The position numbers were made by a program, and so were the translations under genes. Shown one piece after another: positions 31,129 through 39,660 of a stretch of 40,258 nucleotides of DNA. The DNA is taken from assembly GCA_002686835.1 (NCBI GenBank), contig NYYP01000027.1, positions 1 through 40,258 of the forward strand, written 5' to 3'. Source of the stretch: Opitutia bacterium (GTDB taxonomy: Bacteria; Verrucomicrobiota; Verrucomicrobiia; Opitutales; Seribacteraceae). Each line of letters starts with the position of its first letter. The first letter of the stretch is position 1. The notes below the pieces were generated by a model. That model was not told the DNA's origin, made no database searches, and saw only the letters and a list, made by a program, of their open reading frames with translations.

Positions 31129-33603
31129 GTGAAAGAAGAAAAAAAAGAAGCAATTCGTAAAAATATTCGGGGTGGTCGGCGTCGTCGCGTTTCTCTGGAC
31201 GATGAGGTAAGAGCACAACAAATGGATGGTTTCTCAGGATTCTGGACAAGATGGGGTAAGCATTTGCTGCAGACCATTTTTTTTGGGGTTACCATCATTT
31301 TGATCTGCTTTGTGGGTCAGGAGCCACCTGGGTTAAGGACCCTTGGCGAAGTAGCACCAGAAAATGTCTACAGTGACCGGTCATTTAGTTATTTAAGCGA
31401 GGTAAGAAAAAGGGATGCCGAGGAGTGGATTCGAAGCAGTACTCCCAGGGAATTTACCCGGGATTTTGTGGGCGAGGAGAATTTTGCCAAAGCAATGGTT
31501 CGATTGCGTGAAGGATTGCTGGCGATTGCGGAAATAACTGACGATTCAAAAGAATTAGCTCTTGAATCTCTGGTGGAAGAATTAAAAATAAAGTTCCAAG
31601 TCGTTTTGTCAGAAGATGAAGCCCGTGCTCTTTTAAGTACTTCGATAATGCGTGGAGAAGCTTTTTTTAATTTGGGAAACAAGTTGCTTTCGCAATTGCA
31701 TTTAACGGGGGTAGTGAAATTTCCATCGGTCGACCAGAAATTCCTTTCCGAATCCAATGCCAGTGCACGGATCAATTCTCAGATGATCGAGTTTGCTAAT
31801 AGCTTGGTGGTTTATGACCATGAAAATAACACGAGGCTTTCAAATAGCTTAATTGATGAGTACCATTTCCTTTCAAGTTATCTGAAAGGTTTTGATACTA
31901 ATAGTACCTCCGACTTCACAGAGGTTTTGTCAGGCAAAGCTTCTGTACAGCTACGCGAAATAATTGAATTTGGGGATGAGAATGCATCTTTTGCAGCACA
32001 GGAATTCCGTAATGATATTGCGGGAGAACTTGGAGCATTTTTAGCAAAGGGATTACGGCTTCGTTCGATTGACCGCAAGGCAACTACTGCCGCTCAGGAG
32101 CGTGCCATTGCCGATATGGAACCAACGGTGATTTCGGTCCAGGAAGGGGAAATTATTCTTCGTCGTGGGGATAGGGTAACTGCAGCTGACTTGGAAAAAT
32201 ATCAGGAATATTTGGACCTCGCGTTGGAAGACAGTGTGTTGTTACCCAAGCGTATATTTGTCACCATTGTCACCCTCCTTTTTGGGGTGGTTTACATAAG
32301 TCTGGTCTTGCCCAAGTTTTGGTCAGATGGACCACGTTCGAACATTGTGGCACTCAGCATTGTTTCAAATCTTGGGATTTCCCGTTTCATTATGGAATTG
32401 GGCGAGACCGAATTATTTGGGGAAAGTCCAATACTGATTGGTTTGCTCCCTTATCTTCTGCCCATCGCTTTTGCTCCTATGATTGTTATGATTACAGTAG
32501 GACCGCGCATGGCCACTTTAACCGCTATAATGACCTGTGTCTTTCATGCAGCGATGCAGGAGATTGGTATTGAGATGCTGGTGGGTTCATTATGTACCGC
32601 ATTGGTCGGAGTTTATTTCTGCCGAGAAGTCAGACTACGAGGCAGTGTGCTCAAGGCAGGGACTATGGCAGGAATAACTGGGGGAGTAGTTGCGTTAGGA
32701 ATTGGATTTGCCTCAGGTACTGGATGGATGGTTCCTTTTAATCATGCCCTTGCGTCCTTCGTGGTTGCGGTCTTCACCGGAGCACTCGTTTTGGGTGCCA
32801 TGCCATTGATTGAAAAAGTTTTCAATGTTGCCACGGATGCCACCCTCTTTGAGTTGACCGATTATAACCATCCGCTTTTGCGGAAAATGCAAGTCGAGGC
32901 ACCCGGCACTTATCATCACAGTTTGATGGTGGCGAACTTGGCCGAAGATGCAGCTCTTGTGGTCAAAGCAAACCCCACTCTTTGTCGAGCATGTGCCCTT
33001 TTTCATGACATCGGTAAAATGGTTCAGCCAAATTACTTTACCGAAAATCAGGGCGATTTTGGCAATCCTCACAATCGGCAAAACCCTGCTATGAGTGCAC
33101 TTATTATTAAGAGTCATGTAAAAGAAGGGCTTGAGATCGCCCGAGAAAACCGCCTTCCCAAAGTGATTCGGGATGTAATTAGGCAGCACCATGGAACTAC
33201 CTTGGTTAAATACTTCTACTTCCAAGCAAAACAAAAATCGAAACAGGCGAGTTTGCCTTACGGAGACTCTGAGATGCAAGAACCTGATGAATCGACTTAT
33301 CGTTATGATGGTCCCCGTCCTCGTTTCAAGGAGAGTGCTATTATCTTTTTTGCCGATTCTGTTGAAGCGGCTGCACGCTCTCTGCCAAAGGTTACCCATC
33401 ATAGTGTCGAAGAATTGCTTGATTCCATTTTTCAGGATCGTTTAGAGGACGGACAGCTCGATGAGTGTCCGCTCACTTTGGAAGAAGTTGCCACGATCAA
33501 GAAGAGCTTCCTTAAGACCACATTGAATATGTTACATTCCAGGATTGAGTATCCTGATGAAGAAAAAGACTCGCGTCATCCATTTCCCAAAAATGCCGGC
33601 TAA
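31129..33603 (+). CDS. 7TM-HD phosphodiesterase, PgpH type (c-di-AMP hydrolase)
   Basis: This encodes 824 residues. After a basic cytosolic N-terminus (GGRRRRVSLDDE) and one membrane helix there is a large extracytoplasmic 7TMR-HDED domain (about residues 65-370). A block of about seven membrane helices follows (about 375-570). The cytosolic HD domain comes last, with YHHSLMVANLAEDA (about 594), LFHDIGKM (about 625), NPHNRQNP, and IRQHHGT. The HD metal ligands are present. Related PgpH proteins hydrolyse cyclic di-AMP to pApA, so it probably controls that messenger in response to an outside signal. The start is GTG 31129, 18 bases after phoH. Its end overlaps ybeY by 11 bases if ybeY starts at 33593. 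Confidence 0.88.
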   Translation: MKEEKKEAIRKNIRGGRRRRVSLDDEVRAQQMDGFSGFWTRWGKHLLQTIFFGVTIILICFVGQEPPGLRTLGEVAPENVYSDRSFSYLSEVRKRDAEEWIRSSTPREFTRDFVGEENFAKAMVRLREGLLAIAEITDDSKELALESLVEELKIKFQVVLSEDEARALLSTSIMRGEAFFNLGNKLLSQLHLTGVVKFPSVDQKFLSESNASARINSQMIEFANSLVVYDHENNTRLSNSLIDEYHFLSSYLKGFDTNSTSDFTEVLSGKASVQLREIIEFGDENASFAAQEFRNDIAGELGAFLAKGLRLRSIDRKATTAAQERAIADMEPTVISVQEGEIILRRGDRVTAADLEKYQEYLDLALEDSVLLPKRIFVTIVTLLFGVVYISLVLPKFWSDGPRSNIVALSIVSNLGISRFIMELGETELFGESPILIGLLPYLLPIAFAPMIVMITVGPRMATLTAIMTCVFHAAMQEIGIEMLVGSLCTALVGVYFCREVRLRGSVLKAGTMAGITGGVVALGIGFASGTGWMVPFNHALASFVVAVFTGALVLGAMPLIEKVFNVATDATLFELTDYNHPLLRKMQVEAPGTYHHSLMVANLAEDAALVVKANPTLCRACALFHDIGKMVQPNYFTENQGDFGNPHNRQNPAMSALIIKSHVKEGLEIARENRLPKVIRDVIRQHHGTTLVKYFYFQAKQKSKQASLPYGDSEMQEPDESTYRYDGPRPRFKESAIIFFADSVEAAARSLPKVTHHSVEELLDSIFQDRLEDGQLDECPLTLEEVATIKKSFLKTTLNMLHSRIEYPDEEKDSRHPFPKNAG

Positions 33604-34087
33604 TACTTCATCGTTTTTACATCCCCATGTTGAGGTGGCCAACCAGTATGCCTCTTTGCATTTTGATCCTTGTAAGATAAACAACTTTTTTGAAGTTATT
33701 TTTTCGGTTCATCGACACAGTATCACCGGTGAGTTATCAATTGTATTCATGGACCGTATATCCCATTCCAAACTGCACGGTAAGTATTTGCAGGACTATC
33801 GACCCACAGATGTCATTACATTTCCTGCGGACCAAGAAAATGGATTAGCGGGTGAGATTTGCGTATCTGTGGATCAAGCTATTGAGGAATCTGACCGAAG
33901 AAGTCTATCTTTTGAGCATGAACTTAGCTTATATTTGATTCATGGCTGGTTACACCTTGTCGGGTTTGATGATTTGGAGAAAGTGGATCGTGAAATCATG
34001 CGCTTGGAAGAGCAACGCGTGATTGACCGTGTAAAAAAACTTTCCGCTTGGCCTGATTTTCGACTCGCTCAACAGCAGTGCGACTAG
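33593..34087 (+). CDS. ybeY: endoribonuclease YbeY (rRNA maturation factor)
   Basis: This encodes 164 residues. YbeY is a metal-dependent RNase needed for 16S rRNA 3'-end processing and ribosome quality control. Landmarks are LSIVFMDRISHSKLHGKYL, RPTDVITFPA, GEICVSVDQA, and the active-site helix LYLIHGWLHLVGFDD. The family motif is HGxxHLxGxDH; here the third metal-binding position is Asp instead of His. ATG 33593 gives the normal length. An upstream ATG at 33557 would add 12 residues and a longer overlap with the PgpH-type gene, and I cannot exclude it. phoH/ybeZ upstream is the expected partner. Confidence 0.9.
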   Translation: MPANTSSFLHPHVEVANQYASLHFDPCKINNFFEVIFSVHRHSITGELSIVFMDRISHSKLHGKYLQDYRPTDVITFPADQENGLAGEICVSVDQAIEESDRRSLSFEHELSLYLIHGWLHLVGFDDLEKVDREIMRLEEQRVIDRVKKLSAWPDFRLAQQQCD

Positions 34088-34102
34088 TAACTAAAATACT
34101 CT

Positions 34103-34744
34103 GTGTCTTTACCACCTGTCAGTCTTTCTAGGCGATTCCGCAATGCCTTTCTAACTGGATTATTGGTTTTTCTTCCATTGGGGACGACCATATTTGTAAT
34201 TGATTTTCTGCTGGATTTATTCAAGGCACCCGCCCTTCGTCTCGCATATGAGCTTGGCCTGAGCGAGGAAAACTCTTTTTTTGGGTTGGAAACTCTCCTC
34301 GCCGTTGCGGGTTTAATAATAGGGATAATTTTACTCACTGCACTGGGATATTTTTCCAAGTACTTACTTGGGCGCTTCTTCATTAATTTGACCGAGCGGG
34401 TCCTGGACAAAGTACCTTTTATCAATACGGTTTACCGATCGGTCAAACAGATCGTGGAAACCTTTGGGAAAGAAAATCGTGCAGTCTTTAAGGAGGTTTG
34501 CCTGGTTGAATACCCACGTAAGGAATGTTATGTTCTGGGTTTTATCACGGCAAATGCTTCCAAGCATGTAACCGATAAGATTGCGGGGAAGTTTACCTAT
34601 GTTTTTGTCCCAACCACTCCCAATCCAACCAGCGGATTTTTGCTTTTGGTGCAGGATGAAGAAATTCACAGGATTGATGTTTCCGTTGGAGATGGCATGA
34701 AAATGTTGATCTCAGGCGGTGCGGTGGTTCCCCCAGTTTCTTAA
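34103..34744 (+). CDS. DUF502 membrane protein
   Basis: This encodes 213 residues with two membrane segments near the N-terminus (FLTGLLVFLPLGTTIFVIDFLLDL and a second one LAVAGLIIGIILLTALGY). The rest is the conserved soluble part of DUF502: VPFINTVYRSVKQIVETF, then VCLVEYPRKECYVLGF and TYVFVPTTPNPTSGFLLLV. The function of DUF502 is not known. Starts at GTG 34103, 15 bases after ybeY. The next gene probably overlaps its 3' end by 26 bases. Confidence 0.85.
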   Translation: MSLPPVSLSRRFRNAFLTGLLVFLPLGTTIFVIDFLLDLFKAPALRLAYELGLSEENSFFGLETLLAVAGLIIGIILLTALGYFSKYLLGRFFINLTERVLDKVPFINTVYRSVKQIVETFGKENRAVFKEVCLVEYPRKECYVLGFITANASKHVTDKIAGKFTYVFVPTTPNPTSGFLLLVQDEEIHRIDVSVGDGMKMLISGGAVVPPVS

Positions 34745-35375
34745 AACCTTTGCAGTTTTGGCGGACACAAACGAATTGTCAGGTATTGTTCTGTCTAGAG
34801 ACCCGGCCGGGGAACGTTTTTTAAGAATACGAATATTTGACCAGGTTCTTGGACTGAAGGCTGCACTTTTTTCTCTACCTGGTAAAAGCACTCAAAAATC
34901 AATTCCCCCTGATCTTTTTGACGATGTCAACTGCCTGCTAAACCCAAATCATACCCAATTATCCATTCCATTTGTGACAGATTTTCAAAGGGTGTTTTCC
35001 TACAGAGCATTAGCCATTGACCCCTTAATCTTCCTTACAGCCTCGCAGATTGCCAGGTTTTATCTTATCAATGGAGACCACCTTCTTGAACCAGCCCCGC
35101 GTTTAAAATTGCTTCGTTCATCGCTTGATTCATTTCAGCGGGCACAGGTTCCCCAAGTTGTTCTGCTGAAGCTGTTGTATTGTTTTGCGAGAGACGAAGG
35201 TTTGCCCGTGCGGGAATCGTGGTTGGCAGGATTACCACGAAGGTTGTCTCTTCATGCTCAGGAGGTTTTGGGTCTACCGGTGGATCGGGCAATGATTGAA
35301 TTGAGTGTGATCAATGAGATTCTGGAAAGTTTGCGCAATTGGATGAACTCAGAAACGGAACTACGCGTGGAATGA
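34719..35375 (+). CDS. recO: RecO-like DNA repair protein (short, no zinc cluster)
   Basis: This encodes 218 residues. RecO loads RecA on SSB-coated DNA and anneals strands in the RecFOR pathway. The N-terminal part fits the RecO OB-fold (SGIVLSRDPAGERFLRIRIFDQVLGL, read as SGIVLSR...ERFLRI). The remainder is helical, with LLKLLYCFARDEGLPV near the usual RecO C-domain. Sequence identity is weak and the C4 zinc cluster of many RecO proteins is absent. Position supports the call: phoH-pgpH-ybeY-...-recO is a conserved order in many bacteria, and recF lies 2.4 kb downstream. The start is GTG 34719, inside the DUF502 gene; a later TTG is possible. Confidence 0.6.
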   Translation: MRWFPQFLKTFAVLADTNELSGIVLSRDPAGERFLRIRIFDQVLGLKAALFSLPGKSTQKSIPPDLFDDVNCLLNPNHTQLSIPFVTDFQRVFSYRALAIDPLIFLTASQIARFYLINGDHLLEPAPRLKLLRSSLDSFQRAQVPQVVLLKLLYCFARDEGLPVRESWLAGLPRRLSLHAQEVLGLPVDRAMIELSVINEILESLRNWMNSETELRVE

Positions 35376-35445
35376 GTGTGTGTTGCTAAGATGCTCAACC
35401 CTTGCCATCCTTGATCTCTTTATTTTTAATATTTCTTACTTAATT

Positions 35446-35865
35446 ATGGGAGTGTGCAAAAAGAATTCCGAAGTCCGAACAGCAGGAAAAGGTACTTACG
35501 AGATTACGGAATTGGCCAAGGAGGGGTTAAAGGAGTCTGGACTCGCTGACGGATTGGTTAGTATCTTTGTTCAGCATACCAGTTGTAGCTTGGTCATCAT
35601 GGAAAATGCAGATCCTTCGGCCCGTGTAGACTTGGAAAGATTTATGGAGGAACTGGTCCCCGAGGATTATCCATATTTTGTTCATACCCATGAAGGACCT
35701 GATGATATGCCATCCCATGTAAAGATGGCACTTACGCGTACCAGTGAGCAAATTCCTTTTGCTAATGGATCCCTGCAACTTGGAACCTGGCAGGGAGTTT
35801 TTTTATGGGAGCACCGCACAACTCCTCACCACAGACGGATCACTTTCACATATATTGGCGAATGA
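35446..35865 (+). CDS. yjbQ: YjbQ family protein (UPF0047, secondary thiamine-phosphate synthase-like)
   Basis: This encodes 139 residues, the normal size. It has FVQHTSCSLVIMENADPSA, the core family signature, then YFVHTHEGPDDMPSHVKMAL, LQLGTWQGVFLWEHR and a C-terminal RRITFTYIGE. E. coli YjbQ has weak thiamine-phosphate synthase activity and its true role is unsettled. The three conserved His near the metal site are present. ATG 35446 gives the family start (MGVCKKNSEVRTAG); the frame is open further up to 35380 but adds an unrelated hydrophobic stretch. The stop overlaps the next ATG by 4 bases. Confidence 0.9.
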   Translation: MGVCKKNSEVRTAGKGTYEITELAKEGLKESGLADGLVSIFVQHTSCSLVIMENADPSARVDLERFMEELVPEDYPYFVHTHEGPDDMPSHVKMALTRTSEQIPFANGSLQLGTWQGVFLWEHRTTPHHRRITFTYIGE

Positions 35866-36593
35866 AGACCTTACTGTTTTGGCTACCCGTTTTGAATCTG
35901 CTTGTTTTTTTGCTGTGCGGCTGCGGGCCAAAGGGAAGTATTATTGAGGAAGGGGATGATCCAGCCTTTGAGCGTGGGAGGTCCTACCTTAAGGTGGGAA
36001 GGGATACGGAAGCCCTCGATGAGTTTCTTTCTGTGACTAGACGGGTGACTCAGTCTCCAAAATCACACTTGGAGGCGGGGCGTTTGCTTCTTGCTTTATC
36101 CGATCGAAAAGACCCGGTTGCGGCCATTTATCACTTTAGAAGATTTTTGCTCCTGCAACCAAATGCTCGTGAAGCTAAAATGGTTGAACAACTGATTGTT
36201 ACTGCAGAGCGTGAAATTATTCGAAAATTACCAGGTGAACCCTACGGGAATTATTTGGAAAGTATAGACCTAAAAGATGAAAATGATCGTCTGCGCACAG
36301 AGATTGCTGATTTACAGGCTCGGTTAGGATCGCCTCTTGGCCCTGCAGTTCCTCTCCCAAATGCAATCAGTCAAGCAAACGCACCGCTTCCCGAATCCGC
36401 TAAACCAGCTCAGAAATCTCCAGTGCCTTCTTCCTACATAGTCCAACCAGGAGACAGCCTCTATGGTATCAGTAAGAAAATTTACGGAGATGCATCTCAT
36501 ATCGATTCAATCTATGCGGCCAATCGGGACACCCTGAAAAGCAAAAACAATTTAAAAGTCGGTCAAACTCTTCGCTTGCCCCCAGTTCGTTAA
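35862..36593 (+). CDS. lipoprotein with C-terminal LysM domain
   Basis: This encodes 243 residues. The signal MKTLLFWLPVLNLLVFLLCGCG contains a lipobox (LLCGC or LCGC), so it is probably lipidated and cut by LspA. Residues ~30-125 form a TPR-like helical region (AFERGRSYLKVGRDTEALDEF, ...AIYHFRRFLLLQPNAREA). A short coiled coil follows (LKDENDRLRTEIADLQARLG). The end is a LysM domain (SYIVQPGDSLYGISKKIYGD...LKVGQTLRLPP) that binds peptidoglycan glycan chains. It probably sits in the periplasm linking an envelope membrane to the wall. Starts at ATG 35862, coupled to yjbQ by ATGA. Confidence 0.88.
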   Translation: MKTLLFWLPVLNLLVFLLCGCGPKGSIIEEGDDPAFERGRSYLKVGRDTEALDEFLSVTRRVTQSPKSHLEAGRLLLALSDRKDPVAAIYHFRRFLLLQPNAREAKMVEQLIVTAEREIIRKLPGEPYGNYLESIDLKDENDRLRTEIADLQARLGSPLGPAVPLPNAISQANAPLPESAKPAQKSPVPSSYIVQPGDSLYGISKKIYGDASHIDSIYAANRDTLKSKNNLKVGQTLRLPPVR

Positions 36594-36620
36594 GTTTTCC
36601 TGTGCTCCTACAGGTACATT

Positions 36621-37766
36621 ATGGCCTATTTTGACAACAATTCCACCACCCGCCCACTTCCCGAAGTTCTGGAATCATTTCTTGGTGCATCAAGGAAGAG
36701 TTGGGGAAATCCTTCTTCTCCCCATCGTTTGGGTAGTCGTGTTCGTGCACTTATCAATAGGGCAAGGGAAGAAATCGGTCAATCCTTGGAGGTGGAGCCC
36801 CATCAAGTTACCTTCACCTCTGGATCGACTGAATCAAATAATGCTATATTGTCATGGATCGCGAATAATCAGAGTAGACGTACCACCAATGTGTTAATCT
36901 CAACCATCGAGCATCCCAGCATCCTAGAAACTGCCCAATTTTATTTTTCTGATAGTATCCGCTATATACCAGTCGACTCAGATGGACTTTTGGATATCCA
37001 TGCATTTCAAAAGTTACTGGATCAAAAATTGCCCAGTCTGGTTTCTTTGATTGCTGTTCATAATGAGACTGGAGTGATGCAACCTTGGCACCAAGTGGCG
37101 CAGATCTGTCGAGACCGAGGAGTTTGGTTTCATTGTGATGCTACCCAATGGGTCGGGAAATTAGACACGGATGGATTAAATGCCTGTTCGAGCTTTTCAT
37201 TTTCAGCTCATAAGTTTGGAGGAACTAAAGGGGTGGGTGCGTTTGTCTCTAACCAACCAGTAAGTTTAATAAAAGGGGGTGGGCAGGAAGGGGAAACTCG
37301 AGGTGGAACCGAAAATTTTCCTGGTATTGAGGCAATGCGGATTGCTCTCAAGTATAGTTGCAATGCTGCAAGTGCCCAGGTTGAACAAGAAACATGGAAG
37401 AAAAGTTTTGAAGATTCTTTATTAAAGGAATTTAACAGCCTTAAAGTGATTGGGCATCCAGTCCCTCGGATGTGGAATACTTCCCTGCTGTGTCTGCCGG
37501 AATTTGATAATTTAAGTTGGGTGAGTAAGCTCGATAAATTAGGTTACACAGTCTCAACAGGATCTGCTTGCTCTACTGCCCGGGAAAAGCCGTCCGGCTT
37601 GTCCGCAGCCATAGGCCTGAGTAAATCAGAAAGTAGGCGACTGGTCAGGGTTAGTTCATTTACTGAAACAACCGAGGAAGATTGGCTGGGCTTAGCCAAT
37701 GCTTTTAAGGATGCCTTTCATGAATTGAAATTGGAGCAGGAAAATTCCGGGGTGGTTGTGCTCTAG
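36621..37766 (+). CDS. cysteine desulfurase (NifS/IscS family)
   Basis: This encodes 381 residues. It is a PLP enzyme that takes sulfur from cysteine for Fe-S clusters or tRNA thiolation. Landmarks are MAYFDNNSTTRPLPEV, FTSGSTESNNAILSW, STIEHPSILE, HNETGVMQPW, FHCDATQWVGK, the PLP-Lys motif SFSAHKFGGTKGVG, and the active-site Cys loop TGSACSTAREKPSG. The short Cys loop is of the NifS/IscS (group I) type. No iscU or isc/suf partner is in the window, so the sulfur acceptor is unknown. It sits 27 bases after the lipoprotein gene and 18 before recF. Confidence 0.93.
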   Translation: MAYFDNNSTTRPLPEVLESFLGASRKSWGNPSSPHRLGSRVRALINRAREEIGQSLEVEPHQVTFTSGSTESNNAILSWIANNQSRRTTNVLISTIEHPSILETAQFYFSDSIRYIPVDSDGLLDIHAFQKLLDQKLPSLVSLIAVHNETGVMQPWHQVAQICRDRGVWFHCDATQWVGKLDTDGLNACSSFSFSAHKFGGTKGVGAFVSNQPVSLIKGGGQEGETRGGTENFPGIEAMRIALKYSCNAASAQVEQETWKKSFEDSLLKEFNSLKVIGHPVPRMWNTSLLCLPEFDNLSWVSKLDKLGYTVSTGSACSTAREKPSGLSAAIGLSKSESRRLVRVSSFTETTEEDWLGLANAFKDAFHELKLEQENSGVVVL

Positions 37767-37784
37767 CAAAAATGATCCATTTTA

Positions 37785-38885
37785 GTGCGCTTAATAGGAA
37801 TCAATCTTCAAAACTTTCGTAACCTCAATGCTCTGAGTCTGGAATTTACGACTGATCGAGTTTTTTTTCTGGGTTCGAATGGTCAAGGAAAGTCAAATTT
37901 ACTCGAGGCAATCGGTATATGTTCCAGTTTACGTTCATTTCGTGGGGCATCCACCCAGTCAATGGTGAGGGAGGGGGATTTAGAGTCCAGTCTTTTTGCT
38001 CGTTACTTGGATGATAATGGGACCGAGCGTGAGGTGATGATAAGTTTTGCCCCAAAAGGATCCAAGGTGGTTCATGTAGATGGAGAACCAGTTAAACGCT
38101 TGGGGGATCTGTTGGGGCAGTTTCCCTCGGTTTGTCTGTCTTCCCGGGATTTTCGTTTAGTACGAGAAAGTCCTTCTGATCGGAGAAAATGGATGGATTT
38201 AGTTCTCTCTTCCACTTCGAACGAATATTTCCGTGCCTTGCAGGACTATTATAGATCGATGAAGGAAAGAAATGTATTGCTAAAAAAGCAGGGGAGCGAT
38301 TCCGAGTTGCTCGCTTTTGAGCATACACTTGCATCTTCAGCACATCTTATTCAGCAAGTTCGTTCGTCTTTCTTTCCTTCTCTTAGTCATACATTTGAAC
38401 TTTCATATGGTCGACTTAGCAGTGATATGGAAAGGGCTTCCATGGCTTATTTGCCTGATTGTCAGGCAACCAGTATCGATCAATGGACGGAGCTGTTTGC
38501 CCGGGAGCGAGGAAGAGACCGGCAAATTGGATCGACCCGAAAGGGACCGCACCGCGATGATTTCTCCCTTCTTTTAAACGGTCATGATGCCCGTCACTAT
38601 GCGTCTGAAGGCCAGCAAAAAGGAGTAGTTTTGGCCCTGCGGCTGGCAGAATTTTCTTATCTGCAAAAGAAGTTGGGCATGGTGCCTATACTTCTTGCAG
38701 ACGATGTTCTTGGAGAGTTGGATTCCGATCGACGATCAAACTTTCGTAAACTTCTACCGCCCACCGCCCAGACTTTTGCCACTGGTACCGCATTTCCTTC
38801 ACGGGAAGAAGAGGAGATATGGGAAGCCTTTCAGGTGAGTTCGGGTAATTTTACTATCTTAATTCCTTCAGCAAAAGATGAGTGA
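37785..38885 (+). CDS. recF: DNA replication and repair protein RecF
   Basis: This encodes 366 residues. RecF is an SMC-like ATPase that targets RecOR to gaps so RecA can load. Landmarks are INLQNFRNLNALSLEF, Walker A LGSNGQGKSNLLEAI, RSFRG, SPSDRRKWMDLVL, the signature RKGPHRDDFSLLLNG, SEGQQKGVVLALRLAEF, and Walker B ILLADDVLGELDSDRR. The start is GTG 37785. It is not beside dnaA-dnaN as in many bacteria but between nifS-like and TauE/SafE genes. Its 3' end overlaps the next ATG by 8 bases. Confidence 0.95.
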   Translation: MRLIGINLQNFRNLNALSLEFTTDRVFFLGSNGQGKSNLLEAIGICSSLRSFRGASTQSMVREGDLESSLFARYLDDNGTEREVMISFAPKGSKVVHVDGEPVKRLGDLLGQFPSVCLSSRDFRLVRESPSDRRKWMDLVLSSTSNEYFRALQDYYRSMKERNVLLKKQGSDSELLAFEHTLASSAHLIQQVRSSFFPSLSHTFELSYGRLSSDMERASMAYLPDCQATSIDQWTELFARERGRDRQIGSTRKGPHRDDFSLLLNGHDARHYASEGQQKGVVLALRLAEFSYLQKKLGMVPILLADDVLGELDSDRRSNFRKLLPPTAQTFATGTAFPSREEEEIWEAFQVSSGNFTILIPSAKDE

Positions 38886-39657
38886 ACTGACCACTGTCCA
38901 CTGGGGTTTCCTCGTATTGGGAGCCATAATTATGGGATTGAGCAAGGGCGGGATTCCGGGTGCTGGCAACCTGACCGTCGCTCTATTTGTCTTGGTACTG
39001 GAAGATGCATTGGGTCCTGTGGGAGTGGGCTTATCGGTGGGATTACTTTTGCCGGTTCTCATTTCTGCGGATCTTGTTTCCACAATGGTTTATCGAAAAT
39101 ATGTCGAGTGGTCACATGTCAGGCGGTTATTGCCTTATTTTCTATTCGGGGTCCTTTTGGGTTGGTGGGCATTTGACTTTTTTCAGTCAGCAGAAAGAGC
39201 CCGTTCGCTCAAGGTGCTCATCGGTGGGATTCTTTTGGGCATAACTGCACTACGATTTTTGACACATTCGAGCTTCCAAATTAAAAAGAAAGAGCCATCG
39301 AATTCGCCTTTTTTTCTAGGGCCATTCCTTGGTATTTTAGGAGGTATGGCGACTATGCTGGCAAATGCAGCCGGTCCAATTGCCCAGTTTTATTTACTAG
39401 TAATGAAACTACCCAAATATGCATTTATTGGTACATCTGCTTGGTTGTTTTTAATTATTAATCTATCCAAGGTTCCCCTGATGTGTGAGCTTGGGATTTT
39501 AAACCGGGAAATTTTCGATGTCAGTATCTGGCTATTTTTCCCTGCTGTGGCTGGGGCACTGATCGCACCCAAGATTGTTCAATACATTCGACAGGATTGG
39601 TTCGAACGCTTGATTTGGTTCTTTATCGTGATCGCCGGGTTGCGCATGATTATCTGA
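38878..39657 (+). CDS. TauE/SafE-family membrane transporter
   Basis: This encodes 259 residues and about eight hydrophobic helices. Typical landmarks of the TSUP family (sulfite/sulfoacetate/organosulfur exporters) are LGAIIMGLSKGGIPGAG in helix 1, LLPVLISADLVS, the middle LGPFLGILGGMATMLANAAGP with the second conserved half, and GTSAWLFLIINLSKVPL. The substrate cannot be told. It starts inside the recF stop (ATG 38878) and ends 3 bases before ruvC. Confidence 0.9.
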   Translation: MSELTTVHWGFLVLGAIIMGLSKGGIPGAGNLTVALFVLVLEDALGPVGVGLSVGLLLPVLISADLVSTMVYRKYVEWSHVRRLLPYFLFGVLLGWWAFDFFQSAERARSLKVLIGGILLGITALRFLTHSSFQIKKKEPSNSPFFLGPFLGILGGMATMLANAAGPIAQFYLLVMKLPKYAFIGTSAWLFLIINLSKVPLMCELGILNREIFDVSIWLFFPAVAGALIAPKIVQYIRQDWFERLIWFFIVIAGLRMII

Positions 39658-39660
39658 GAA

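Noticed and set aside
32713-33402. 229-codon minus-strand open frame inside the PgpH-type gene
   Set aside because: It is antisense to the conserved HD domain. Composition is typical of a mirror frame, with no family features.
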